Below, in pieces: positions 54,044 through 62,274 of a stretch of 64,000 nt of DNA; within the stretch, counting starts at the first letter, position 1, and each line of letters starts with the position of its first letter. The notes beneath the pieces were generated by a model, which was not told the origin of the DNA, made no database searches, and saw only the letters and a list, made by a program, of their open reading frames with translations. The position numbers were made by a program, and so were the translations under genes. This DNA is from Methanobacteriota archaeon (GTDB lineage Archaea > Halobacteriota > Methanomicrobia > Methanomicrobiales > Methanoculleaceae): the NCBI GenBank assembly GCA_016841955.1, contig JAENYE010000005.1, positions 106,544 through 170,543 on the forward strand. The letters are read 5' to 3'.

Positions 54044-54648
54044 TGCGGGGCTCTCTTTCGAACCCCGCCCGGCCTCCGGCCTCCTCCTCCGCACCTGCGG
54101 GTGCTCATGCTCCGGCCCTATGGCCCGTCGCAACTCGCACCTGCGATGCTCGAACTCCTGCCGTTCCGGCAGTCGTTCCCAGCCCCAAGGGGCGGGGGCA
54201 GTGCGTGGCGATATCCCCACGAAAGCCGTGCATGAGACATCGACTGGCCGAAGGTGCAATCCATAACAGTTCGCCAGAACCGGAGCGTGTACACCCACCA
54301 AGTCGATCTAAAGCCTGAAATCACTGGTTGTTGGATACAGGGGGACTGCAGGGTAACCCAAACCTGTTTTGCCCGCGGTTGTCCCCGTCTAGTGGACCGT
54401 GGTGAATATCGCCACGGGGGAGGGGGCCGGGGAGGGGGTCTCCCCCTCCCCCCCCCAAAAGAGACCATGCCCGGGAGATTACATCCAGTACCCACGTACA
54501 ACTGACCCGGAAGCTGTCGGGACGACCTCTTCAACACGCCCCACCATCAGCCTCACCCTTCCCAAAACGCTTATGAGGCCGTGCCGACCACAGGCTCGAC
54601 CGATGAAAATCGGTAACCCGGCTTCCATTTCCACCTTCGAACCGATTT
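54044..54648. repeat. Spacer with two repeat pieces (family member D)
   Basis: About 54060-54235 holds GGCCTCCGGCCTCCTCC, the hairpin CGCACCTGCGGGTGCTCATG, a second hairpin CTGCCGTTCCGGCAG, then CAGTGCGTGGCGATATCCCC and GAAAGCCGTGCATGAG, matching the right ends at 4.7 and 49.5 kb. About 54390-54457 holds AGTGGACCGTGGTGAATATC, GCCACGGGGG and G-run/C-run arms, matching the left ends. A hairpin GAAAATCGGTAACC ... GGTTxxGATTTTC is possible at 54603-54650. No gene recognised. Confidence 0.6.
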
Positions 54649-55401
54649 TCATGTGAAACTCTTCCGCACAACCGCACCGGCAACCCCGGCGGCGGTCCCG
54701 AAGGCCAGATATAGGTACCCCAGGGCGATCGCGGCCATCCCCGCGAGCCCGGCCACGAACCCCGTGGCGTGCGACGCCGTCCAGAGGAATGGAATCAGGA
54801 AGAGGCCGGTCCCGAATAGTGCCGCGACAAGCCCGGCTTCAAGGCCGTCTCGTGCCCCTCCCTTCGTAGAGTAACCCGCGATGAACCCGCCGACGAGCGG
54901 GGGGGCCACGATCAACGGGCCGAGAAAGCCGAGTACGAGAGACGAACCAGCGATGACGGCCGTGCCGATGCCGATCCCGAGCCACCTGGCGCGCTCGCCC
55001 GCCCCGGTAGCGTCTCTCCGGATACCGTTTCGCACCACCGTCCCCGCCGCCCCGCCGACGGCGTTGTAGGGGAGGAGGAGTGCCGTGAGGACCAGAGCGT
55101 AGAAGCCCAACGTCACCCAGAACGGAGGGTACTGCGGACTGCTCTCCACCAGGCTCATGATGGCTGTTGTGGAGGCAACGAACAGGGCCACGAGCACCCC
55201 GCAGACGGCACCGGCAACAGCGCCGTCCCTGACCGTCCCCGGAGTGAGGAGTCCGGTGACGAGGCCACCGCCGAAGAGGAACGCTACCGTCACGACCGGA
55301 TCCGGGAGGATCTCCAGCAGACCGAGAAGCGAGACCGCACCGATCACCAGCGCTCCCACAACCGCCCCCTTCCCGCGGTCGGCGGCAGCACGCGATACCA
55401 T
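54649..55401 (-). CDS. DUF5518-like multi-helix membrane protein
   Basis: 250 residues with about eight helices in two similar halves: the first contains GGGLVTGLLTPGTVRDGAVA, the second GGFIAGYSTKGGARDGLEAG. The repeated G-x-x-x-G-Y/L-L-x-x-G-x-x-x-D-G pattern is the hallmark of DUF5518, a haloarchaeal and methanogen membrane family of unknown role. ATG 55401 has no strong ribosome binding site. Nothing nearby suggests a job for it. Confidence 0.75.
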   Translation of the reverse strand: MVSRAAADRGKGAVVGALVIGAVSLLGLLEILPDPVVTVAFLFGGGLVTGLLTPGTVRDGAVAGAVCGVLVALFVASTTAIMSLVESSPQYPPFWVTLGFYALVLTALLLPYNAVGGAAGTVVRNGIRRDATGAGERARWLGIGIGTAVIAGSSLVLGFLGPLIVAPPLVGGFIAGYSTKGGARDGLEAGLVAALFGTGLFLIPFLWTASHATGFVAGLAGMAAIALGYLYLAFGTAAGVAGAVVRKSFT

Positions 55402-55546
55402 GCGAGGATCTCACCTCATCATACGTTATCCGTTTTGGTTTGCCCCGGCTGCCGGAGCGCAGGTATTATACGGCAGGGGAGGTATGGAACTGCCACGGAG
55501 ACGTGGCGGGAAACCGGAGAACGCTCCTCAATCGGACCTGTGTATC

Positions 55547-57403
55547 ATGATCATCACAGACTACTGCCGGCGCACCGTCGCCTTCACACGGGATATCATG
55601 CGGCAGCCGGCGACGGCGAGGGGGGACCTCCGGTTCTCCGACCTTGCCTTCTTCCTCCGGTTCGGCCGGCCGATCTGGAGCCTGGGCGTGCTGGCCCTCG
55701 TGGCAACGGCTCTCGTTGCTGCCGCAAAGGCGGTGCTCCCCCTCAGCATCAAGTTCGTCATCGACAACATCCTCCTGGGCGAGACCCCGGCACCCGATGC
55801 CCTCCTCGCAGGGGCCGGCGGGCTCCTCTCGTCGCTCAACACCCTCATTGCCGCTCTCCTGGTGCTCGGGTTCTTCACCGGCGGCATGGACCTGGTCCGG
55901 AACTACTGGACCGCCCGGTTCCGGGAAGGCTACGCCTTCAACCTGCAGACCACCCTCGTCGAGCACGTCTTAAGTTTCCCGCTCTCGTACTTCAAGTCGC
56001 AGCAGACAGGCTACATCATGTCCCGCCTCTCCGACGACGTCCAGATCCTGCAGTACACCGTCTCCCAGTACCTCCCCCAGATCGTCGCAAACGCCCTCTA
56101 CGTCACCTTCACCTTCGCCATCCTCTGCACCTTAAACCTCAGGCTCACCCTCGTCGTCGTCGCCTTCATCCCCCTCTACCTGCTGGTCAATGCCGTCTTT
56201 ATCCGGCGGATCCGTGCCGCCACCCACCGGGAGCGCGAGCGGCAGGCCTACGTTTCGCGGGACCTCCAGGAGGTGATCTCCGGGATCGATACCGTAAAGT
56301 CGCACGCCGCAGAGGACCGGGAGGTGCACAGGGTCTCCGGGACGCTCCGGAACATGGTCGATGCCCGGATCCGGAACACGATGCTCTCGGCATTCTCGGA
56401 GTATTTCAGGATCGGCACGATGTCGCTCATGCTGATCGCCGTCTTCTGGTTCGGCGGCAACGAGGTGCTTGCCGGCGCTATGACCGTGGGGGACTTCGTC
56501 GCCTTCGCGGTCTATATCGTGACGTTCGCCCCCACCGTCAACACCTTCTTCGCCTTCCCCGTCGTCATGCAGCCCGCGCTCACGTCCGCCGCCCGCCTGC
56601 GCGAACTCTTCCGGATACACGGTGAAGCGGGCACCGCCCCCGGCACCGGCGGGATTGTGCCCGCCACGGTGCAGGGCCGGATCGAGTTCAGCGGCGTCCG
56701 GTTCGGCTACGATGAGTCGGAACCGGTCCTGTGGGACGTGAATTTCGTCGCCCGCCCCGGTGAGGTGGTCGCCGTCGTCGGGCGGACCGGTGTGGGGAAG
56801 ACGACACTGATCAACCTGATCCTCCGGGCATTCACGCCGCAGGAAGGCATGATCACACTCGACGGGCGCGACCTCTCATCGCTCGACCCCCGGTGGCTGC
56901 GGCGGCAGATATCGATCGTCTCGCAGGACCTCTTCCTCTTCCACACCACCATCGAGGATAACATCCGCTACAGCAGGCCTGAGGCCACCTTCGAGGACGT
57001 CGTAGGGGCTGCCCGGAAAGCGCAGATCCACGACGACATCGTCCGGTTTCCGGACGGGTACCGGACGATCGTCGGGGAGCGCGGGACCCAGCTCTCCGTC
57101 GGCCAGCGGCAGCGGGTCGCCATCGCCCGGGCGTTCCTGAAGGATGCGCCCATCCTCATCCTCGACGAGCCCACGTCGGCGCTGGATATGCAGACCGAGG
57201 ACCAGATCCGCCGGACGCTCAGGGTCCTGGTCGGGGACCGGACGACCATCCTCGTCTCTCACCGCCCGTCGCTCCTGGAACTGGCCGACCACGTTCTCTC
57301 GATCGAAGACGGGCGGGTGCGGGAATGTCGGGGAACGGATTCTCCCGTAAAACCCGATACCGATCGCATATACCCCTCCCCCGGCAGGTCGGTCACCCCC
57401 TGA
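55547..57403 (+). CDS. ABC exporter, fused membrane and ATPase half-transporter (MsbA/MdlB-like)
   Basis: About 618 residues. Six helices between about 30 and 330 with the type IV exporter words YFKSQQTGYIMSRLSDDVQI and VISGIDTVKSHAAEDREV. The ATPase half has Walker A VVGRTGVGKTTLIN, Q-loop VSQDLFLFHTTIEDNI, signature QLSVGQRQRVAIARAF (SVGQ instead of SGGQ), Walker B ILILDEPTSALD and switch VSHRPS. It should work as a homodimer exporting lipids, peptides or drugs. The start is uncertain: ATG 55484 and 55598 are alternatives to 55547. Confidence 0.9.
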   Translation: MIITDYCRRTVAFTRDIMRQPATARGDLRFSDLAFFLRFGRPIWSLGVLALVATALVAAAKAVLPLSIKFVIDNILLGETPAPDALLAGAGGLLSSLNTLIAALLVLGFFTGGMDLVRNYWTARFREGYAFNLQTTLVEHVLSFPLSYFKSQQTGYIMSRLSDDVQILQYTVSQYLPQIVANALYVTFTFAILCTLNLRLTLVVVAFIPLYLLVNAVFIRRIRAATHRERERQAYVSRDLQEVISGIDTVKSHAAEDREVHRVSGTLRNMVDARIRNTMLSAFSEYFRIGTMSLMLIAVFWFGGNEVLAGAMTVGDFVAFAVYIVTFAPTVNTFFAFPVVMQPALTSAARLRELFRIHGEAGTAPGTGGIVPATVQGRIEFSGVRFGYDESEPVLWDVNFVARPGEVVAVVGRTGVGKTTLINLILRAFTPQEGMITLDGRDLSSLDPRWLRRQISIVSQDLFLFHTTIEDNIRYSRPEATFEDVVGAARKAQIHDDIVRFPDGYRTIVGERGTQLSVGQRQRVAIARAFLKDAPILILDEPTSALDMQTEDQIRRTLRVLVGDRTTILVSHRPSLLELADHVLSIEDGRVRECRGTDSPVKPDTDRIYPSPGRSVTP

Positions 57404-57447
57404 TCCCGGCCGCAGGCTTATGGGATGCGGCGACACACCCCTATAGC

Positions 57448-58161
57448 ATGGAGCATGGAGCAGGATGCCTGATCTGCGGCAGGGATCTTGTGTACACGGA
57501 GGAGCCCCGCGACCTGGCGTGTGCCGTCTGCGGTGAGGTCCGGAGCACCACGGCGGCCTGCGAAGCCGGGCACTTCGTCTGCGACCGGTGCCACAGCCTG
57601 GAGGCGCTCGACCTCATCGAACAGTTCTGTATCGCGACGGCACTCGAAGACCCGCTTGCCATCGTCTGTATCCTGATGCGGTATCCGGCGGTCAGGATGC
57701 ACGGGCCGGAGCACCACTTCCTTGTGCCCGCAAGCCTCATCGCTGCGTTCTGCAACCACCAGGGGGAGCCGGGGAGAAAGGGGGCGCTGCTTGCCCGGGC
57801 CCGCGCCAGGGCCGGCATGGTCCCGGAAGGGGCCTGCGGGACCCTCGGCACCTGCGGCGCGGCGGTCGGGACCGGTATCTTCGTGAGCCTGATCACCGGG
57901 TCCACGCCTTTAAAAAAGCAGGAGTGGTCGCTTGCAAACCAGATGACCGCTCGCAGCCTGATGACAATCGCCCGGCATGGCGGTCCCCGATGCTGTAAAC
58001 GCGACTCATGGCTTGCGATCCGCACTGCGATCACGTATCTTTTAGAGCGGTTCGGCATAACTCTCCCCGTGCAGGAAGCGGTGCGGTGTGAGTTCAGCGA
58101 GGTCAACCGCGAATGCCTGCGGGCTGAGTGCCCGTTCCACGCCGGCTACCCGACCGGGTGA
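57448..58161 (+). CDS. DUF5714 cysteine-rich protein
   Basis: 237 residues. The N-terminus has a zinc-ribbon-like series of CxxC pairs: CLICGRDLVY, LACAVCGEVRS, CEAGHFVCDRCHS. The middle contains a glycine-rich GACGTLGTCGAAVGTGIFVS and the end has more cysteines (GPRCCKRDSWLA, VNRECLRAECPFH). This matches DUF5714, a methanogen-enriched family of unknown role, possibly with an iron-sulfur or zinc site. ATG 57448 was chosen because the first CxxC pair starts 7 residues later; it begins 44 bases after the ABC exporter stop. Confidence 0.78.
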   Translation: MEHGAGCLICGRDLVYTEEPRDLACAVCGEVRSTTAACEAGHFVCDRCHSLEALDLIEQFCIATALEDPLAIVCILMRYPAVRMHGPEHHFLVPASLIAAFCNHQGEPGRKGALLARARARAGMVPEGACGTLGTCGAAVGTGIFVSLITGSTPLKKQEWSLANQMTARSLMTIARHGGPRCCKRDSWLAIRTAITYLLERFGITLPVQEAVRCEFSEVNRECLRAECPFHAGYPTG

Positions 58162-58336
58162 CCAGCGGCCCGGAGGGCGGCGACAATGACAAAGTAGCCG
58201 GCGACGGTCCCGGCGAGCGTCGATACGACGGCAACGAGACCGTCCACCGGTGCATGCGGCTCCACCACCCCGCCGCACTGCCGATGAGGAAGGAGGCGAA
58301 GATGATGAGAAGTTCCTGTCTGTCAAGCAAGGCCAT
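58146..58336 (-). pseudogene. Two-helix small membrane protein with a one-base frameshift
   Basis: ATG 58336, preceded by GAGGAAACC, starts MALLDRQELLIIFASFLIGS, a membrane helix. After AAG the frame turns into implausible residues, while the neighbouring frame continues VVEPHAPVDGLVAVVSTLAG then TVAGYFVIVAALRAAGHPVG to a TAG. One more G in the GGGG run at about 58271-58274 would restore a 63-residue two-helix protein. It is a broken gene or an assembly base error. No family recognised. Confidence 0.55.
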
Positions 58337-58412
58337 TACTGGTTTCCTCTCGTTGAATCTGGAGATATCGGTTCTTACGATCCATATCGCTTGCGTAGAC
58401 CCCGAACAGCAG

Positions 58413-58421
58413 GATTATAAT
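58413..58421 (+). promoter_or_regulatory. TATA box of the YdjM-like gene
   Basis: GATTATAAT lies 25-33 bases before the ATG at 58446. Confidence 0.5.
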
Positions 58422-58445
58422 CGATCGACATCTTCTTCATGAAAA

Positions 58446-59132
58446 ATGTTCATCGCCTGCCACCTGTTTCTCGGCCTCATCCTGGGCCTCGCGATCGCCG
58501 GACGCCTGGGCGACCTGCGGCTCATCGGCTTCTGTGCTCTCGGGGCCGTCCTCCCCGACCTGCTCGATAAACCGGTGGGCCACCTTCTTCTTGCGGGGTC
58601 TCTCGACTCAGGGCGGACGGTCGGGCACGGGCTGCTCTTCCTCGCGCTTCTGCTCATGGCAGGCATCGTCCTCGAGCGGCGGCGCCAATCGTTCGCGTTC
58701 CTCGCCGTCGCAGCCGGCGTACTCTCCCACCAGGTCCTCGACATGTTGTGGGCGATGCCCGTCACCTGGTACTTCCCGCTTCTCGGCCCGTATGAGCCCT
58801 ACGAGTTCACCGACTACTTCGGCGGCGCAATTCTCGCGGAGGTTTCCTCACTCTCGGAATGGATATTCCTCGCCGCATCGGTCGGCATCGCCTTCGCCGC
58901 CTGCCGGGGCTTGGGCCCCGGCCTCCCCGGCGTTGCCGCGACAATCGTCCGCGTCTCCGTCCCGCTCGTGGGAATCCTCGCTCTCGCCTCCCTCTACGCC
59001 TGGGCGACCGGCATCGCGGAGAGCATCCTGATGGCCGGGGCGGGGCCGGAGGATTACCTGCTGCTTGCGGCGGTGGGGACCGTCGGGCTGATCGCGGCGA
59101 TCAGGCACCGGGATCTCCTGAATGCCGGATAG
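58446..59132 (+). CDS. YdjM-like membrane-bound metal-dependent hydrolase (COG1988-type)
   Basis: 228 residues. MFIACHLFLGLILGLAIAGR, ALGAVLPDLLDKPVGHLLLA, RTVGHGLLFLALLLMAG and GVLSHQVLDMLWAM give the family's spaced H, D and H residues within helices (H6, D38, H60, H95 region), likely a metal site in the membrane. About six helices in all. The family is called hydrolase by analogy with phospholipase C-like metal sites; the substrate is unknown. It is a single gene with its own promoter. Confidence 0.78.
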   Translation: MFIACHLFLGLILGLAIAGRLGDLRLIGFCALGAVLPDLLDKPVGHLLLAGSLDSGRTVGHGLLFLALLLMAGIVLERRRQSFAFLAVAAGVLSHQVLDMLWAMPVTWYFPLLGPYEPYEFTDYFGGAILAEVSSLSEWIFLAASVGIAFAACRGLGPGLPGVAATIVRVSVPLVGILALASLYAWATGIAESILMAGAGPEDYLLLAAVGTVGLIAAIRHRDLLNAG

Positions 59133-59137
59133 AGCCG

Positions 59138-59719
59138 TCAGTTGAGAAAGGTGATTCTATCGATGCTGCCCGGTACGGTCTTCTCCACCCGGAGCGCCGC
59201 CCTCCCCGCCGGCTTGATCTCGACGGCAAACGATTTGTCCGGCATGCAGTCGGTCCTGACATTCGGTGAAATATTCAATACGTATTGTTCTCCGGCCTCG
59301 AGAAGACTGTCGGAGTCGGCGTTAAACCGCTCCTGGACGCTCCATTTTCCGCGTTCGGGGAAGACATCCATGAGGGGTACGTTCCGGGCAACGATCTCCT
59401 TATGCGTAGAACCGATAAAACGGACAGATGCCGTAGTGATATCGATCGGCTCGCTGCCTGCGGTGAGCGCGACCGGGATGATGACGAAGTCGATGTATTC
59501 GTGAGTGTTGCTGACGCCGTAGACAGCACCGGTCAGGGTGACACTCGATCCTGCCTCCTGGATGCCCTGATGGACGGTGGACCGGCTCTCCTCTGAGAAG
59601 AGAATACCTGCCGTCAGGACGACATAGCCAAATACGGCTGCAACGACGACGAACGCGATGAGTACGATCGCCGCCTCGAGCCCGGTGAATCCGGCATCAG
59701 AAGAGTTCGAGGTAGACAT
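59138..59719 (-). CDS. Archaellin/type IV pilin-like protein 2
   Basis: About 193 residues. The class III signal reads SSDAGFTGLEAAIVLIAFVV, with cleavage expected after Gly before FTGLEAAI as in archaellins; a hydrophobic helix follows to about residue 40. The rest is beta-rich with LTAGSEPIDITTASVRFIGS and VLNISPNVRTD, as in archaellin heads. ATG 59719 overlaps the end of the first archaellin-like gene by 23 bases, so both are translated from one transcript. No archaellum motor genes are nearby. Confidence 0.85.
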   Translation of the reverse strand: MSTSNSSDAGFTGLEAAIVLIAFVVVAAVFGYVVLTAGILFSEESRSTVHQGIQEAGSSVTLTGAVYGVSNTHEYIDFVIIPVALTAGSEPIDITTASVRFIGSTHKEIVARNVPLMDVFPERGKWSVQERFNADSDSLLEAGEQYVLNISPNVRTDCMPDKSFAVEIKPAGRAALRVEKTVPGSIDRITFLN

Positions 59720-60257
59720 TCTTCCCAACGCCCGCGGGAACTGTTCTGGTCAACGAAGCGGTCGCACCTTCTGCAGCGGTTATATCGAGAGTGAACGTAT
59801 CTCCCCGCCTGATGCCCACGGTTCCCACCATCAATTTCACCGTGACGACCTCCCCCGTTTCCAGGAAGTCTCCGGCATCTCTTTGATACCGCCAGGTTAC
59901 GGTTACGCCGGGGTCGCCGGGGGGGAACGTGACAAGGGCCTCATTTGTGGCGATGGTGTAGGTCATGCTCCCCATGTCGATTGCGGCGAGATCGGTCGCG
60001 GTCTCAAGGTCGAACTCGATGAAATCAACGTGGCCCTGATCGTTGTCCAGTTTGGCGATGACCATGTATCCCGGGCGGAAGGCGGACCCGGCTTCGCCAA
60101 GGGCGGCATGCATCGTCTCCTGGCTCTTCTGCGATGTGGTCATGCCTACTCCGAGAACGGCGTATGCGAAGACTGATGCGACGACGATGAAGGCGATGAA
60201 GACGATGGCTGCCTCAAGTCCCGTGAAAGCCTCTTCATCCCTGTCTTCCCGGGGCAT
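59697..60257 (-). CDS. Archaellin/type IV pilin-like protein 1
   Basis: 186 residues. The signal region is DEEAFTGLEAAIVFIAFIVV, where the usual Gly before the cut is replaced by Ala, and a helix follows. The body includes DFIEFDLETATDLAAIDMGS and FTLDITAAEGATASLTRTVP, the latter shared in type with archaellin C-termini. It is 40 percent or so alike in layout to protein 2 and precedes it in the operon. ATG 60257 is set by the signal peptide. It may form a filament together with protein 2, archaellum or adhesive pilus. Confidence 0.85.
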   Translation of the reverse strand: MPREDRDEEAFTGLEAAIVFIAFIVVASVFAYAVLGVGMTTSQKSQETMHAALGEAGSAFRPGYMVIAKLDNDQGHVDFIEFDLETATDLAAIDMGSMTYTIATNEALVTFPPGDPGVTVTWRYQRDAGDFLETGEVVTVKLMVGTVGIRRGDTFTLDITAAEGATASLTRTVPAGVGKNVYLELF

Positions 60258-60397
60258 ATGATTGCGGATTGGTCGCACTTCGATTAAAAGATGCTGATCT
60301 TTCCCGGAGCGTAAGGGGCAAATGCGTTGCTCACGGACCCGGCGGAGGCGGACCCAAAGTGGAACCGTTGCCACGGCAGGAATCTCCTCCCGGAGAA

Positions 60398-60409
60398 TCT
60401 ATTTATAGC
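60398..60409 (+). promoter_or_regulatory. TATA box of the DUF1616 gene
   Basis: TCTATTTATAGC, 25-36 bases before the ATG at 60434. Confidence 0.5.
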
Positions 60410-60433
60410 ATGCGTTTTTTATGGAGTAGCAGG

Positions 60434-61405
60434 ATGACGTCTGAAACCACCGCAGGTCTTCTCATCGGTTCCCTGGACCCCCGCACCGTCCCGCTGGACT
60501 TAAAGAGTATCTACCTGTGGATCGTCCTCGCCCTTGCCGGCGTTTACGCGCCGGTCATCAGCGAGAGTCCTCTTCGCGTGGTTTTTGTCCTGCCGTTCAT
60601 CCTCTTCATCCCCGGCTACCTCCTGGTCGCGGCTCTTTTCCCGGCAAGGGGCGACCTTGACGGAATAGAGCGCGTTGCCCTCTCGTTCGGGCTCTCCATC
60701 GCCATCGTGCCGCTCTTAGGCCTCGCGCTCAATTATACGCCCTGGGGTATCCGGCTTGACTCTATCGCCATCACCCTCGTGGTATTCAGTCTCGCCATCG
60801 GCCTCATCACCCAGTTCAGACGCCGCGAACTGCCCGAAGAGAGCCGCTTTACGGTCCCGGCCGGTGCGTACCTCGCCGCGGTGAAAGAGGAGTTCACCGG
60901 TAGTTCCACGTCCCGGGTCGACCGGGTCTTGAGCATCGTCCTCGTTGCTGCCGTCCTCGTGGCCGTCGGGACGACGATCTTCATCGTCGTGGTCCCGAAA
61001 GAGGGCGAGAAGTTCACCGAATTTTATATCCTCGGGCCGAAGGGGAAGGCAGCCGATTATCCGACCGAGTTCATGGCAGGAACACCGCAGACCGTCCTCA
61101 TCGGGATCGGGAACCATGAGTACCGTGATATCACCTACACGGTGGAGACGTTTGCCGTAGAGAGCAGGTTCGATGATGCGACAAACCAGTCGACGATCGT
61201 CTCGGCGACGCGCCTCGACCGGTTCTCCGTCACGGTGCCGCATAACCAGACCGTAGAGCAGCCCTACTCCTTCCGGATCATGGATTCGGATACAAACAGA
61301 CTCGAGTTCCTCCTCTTCAAGGAGACGCCTCCGGAAGAGATCCCCAAAAATAATCTCACCAGCGCCGGTTATCGCGACCTGCACCTCTGGCTGCGGGTGC
61401 ATTGA
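60434..61405 (+). CDS. DUF1616 membrane protein
   Basis: 323 residues. Four helices near the N-terminus (YLWIVLALAGVYAPVI, VVFVLPFILFIPGYLLVAAL, VALSFGLSIAIVPLLGLALN, IAITLVVFSLAIGLITQF), where FxPGYLL...LFP is the DUF1616 signature, then one helix at about 180-200 and a beta-rich outer domain (EFYILGPKGKAADYPTEF, TVPHNQTVEQPYSFRI). The outer domain is NEW3/COG4743-like. The family is common in archaea near surface and glycosylation genes; no function is proven. ATG 60434 has GGAG 7 bases upstream. Confidence 0.82.
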   Translation: MTSETTAGLLIGSLDPRTVPLDLKSIYLWIVLALAGVYAPVISESPLRVVFVLPFILFIPGYLLVAALFPARGDLDGIERVALSFGLSIAIVPLLGLALNYTPWGIRLDSIAITLVVFSLAIGLITQFRRRELPEESRFTVPAGAYLAAVKEEFTGSSTSRVDRVLSIVLVAAVLVAVGTTIFIVVVPKEGEKFTEFYILGPKGKAADYPTEFMAGTPQTVLIGIGNHEYRDITYTVETFAVESRFDDATNQSTIVSATRLDRFSVTVPHNQTVEQPYSFRIMDSDTNRLEFLLFKETPPEEIPKNNLTSAGYRDLHLWLRVH

Positions 61406-61439
61406 CCCCCCAAAGGGGTCGCCTGCAGGTGCTCCTCCA

Positions 61440-61450
61440 AATGTTTATCC
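61440..61450 (+). promoter_or_regulatory. TATA box of the exported protein gene at 61485
   Basis: AATGTTTATCC, 35-45 bases before the ATG at 61485. Confidence 0.4.
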
Positions 61451-61484
61451 ATTCGAACGGCATAAGGTTCTTCGAGGTAAAAGG

Positions 61485-61979
61485 ATGAAACGCGGGATTC
61501 TGGTCGCCTCCCTCCTGGTCCTGACGCTTATAGCGACACCTGCCGGGGCTTTCAACGCAGACAGTCTTCTGATAACCGTGGACGAGGACGGGAGCGCAAC
61601 CATCACCATGAACTACACCCTTACGTGGATCGAGAGGGTCGCCGTCTTCTTCAAGATCGCCGAGCCGGAGCAGGAACTGAAGTCCGCACTCGAGGAGGCG
61701 CTGGGGGTTCCCGTAACGGTGGCCTCGGCCGAGAGCGACGCCGCCACGTTCTCCGTCCGGGAGTTTGCAGAGATCGACAGCACCGATGGCGGGAGCGTCT
61801 ACTCGACACCGGGACTCGACTTCACCGGGGCGCAGGCGGTGCTCGACCGCTACTGGTTCTCGTCGCTGGTCGAGGCCGACTTCTCCCCGGCCCTGACGGT
61901 GGTCAGGTTCCCGGACGGTCACGAGGAGACCTTTGCGAACCAGAGCGCCATTCCGGCCCTCTCTCACACGGTTCCGTGA
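61485..61979 (+). CDS. Exported protein of unknown function
   Basis: 164 residues. The signal peptide MKRGILVASLLVLTLIATPA ends at AGAF. The mature part starts NADSLLITVDEDGSATITMN, then an amphipathic region (WIERVAVFFKIAEPEQELKS) and a second beta part up to the end (LTVVRFPDGHEETFANQSAI). No anchor is present, so it is secreted or loosely bound. It follows the DUF1616 gene by 79 bases on the same strand but has its own promoter-like box. No family recognised. Confidence 0.7.
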   Translation: MKRGILVASLLVLTLIATPAGAFNADSLLITVDEDGSATITMNYTLTWIERVAVFFKIAEPEQELKSALEEALGVPVTVASAESDAATFSVREFAEIDSTDGGSVYSTPGLDFTGAQAVLDRYWFSSLVEADFSPALTVVRFPDGHEETFANQSAIPALSHTVP

Positions 61980-62274
61980 ACCGGCCTCTCTTCTCTTTTT
62001 TCACACGCAAGCCCTGTTCATTGGCGTTTTCGGATACGGATACCCGGACAGACTTCGCGTTCTTCGCGCCTCGCACCTAGGGTGCTCAAGCTCGCTGCGC
62101 TCGCACTTCGCGTGAGCTGATGGGGCATGACGGTGATCTGGTTTCACGCGAAGACGCGAAGGCGCGAAGGGGAGGAATGATGTGAGCCTATCGACTGTTG
62201 GTGATTTACTGTCGGCACCGCGGCTTACCGGCTGCAGCCTTGCCAATGCCAAAAAAAAGAGGGAGAGGTTTTCC
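61980..62274. repeat. Spacer with TTCGCG-type and GCACC-type repeats
   Basis: At about 62055-62160: GACTTCGCGTTCTTCGCGCC, then the hairpin TCGCACCTAGGGTGCTCAAG and GCTCGCTGCGCTCGCA, then CTTCGCGTGAGC and, after a spacer, TTTCACGCGAAGACGCGAAG and GCGCGAAGG. The TTCGCG words match the uvrA-uvrC spacer at 8.4 kb; the GCACC hairpin and GCTCGCTGCGCTCGC match those at 36.6 kb. No gene recognised. Confidence 0.6.
62249..62260 (-). terminator. T-run after fdhB
   Basis: About 15 bases after the fdhB stop the minus strand carries TTTTTTTT (62251-62258), a likely U-tract terminator for the fdhAB transcript. Confidence 0.45.

Noticed and set aside
54603..54650. Inverted GAAAATCGGT repeat as a possible regulatory hairpin or RNA
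   Set aside because: Short stem with a long loop, single copy; could equally be the terminator region of the DUF5518 gene.
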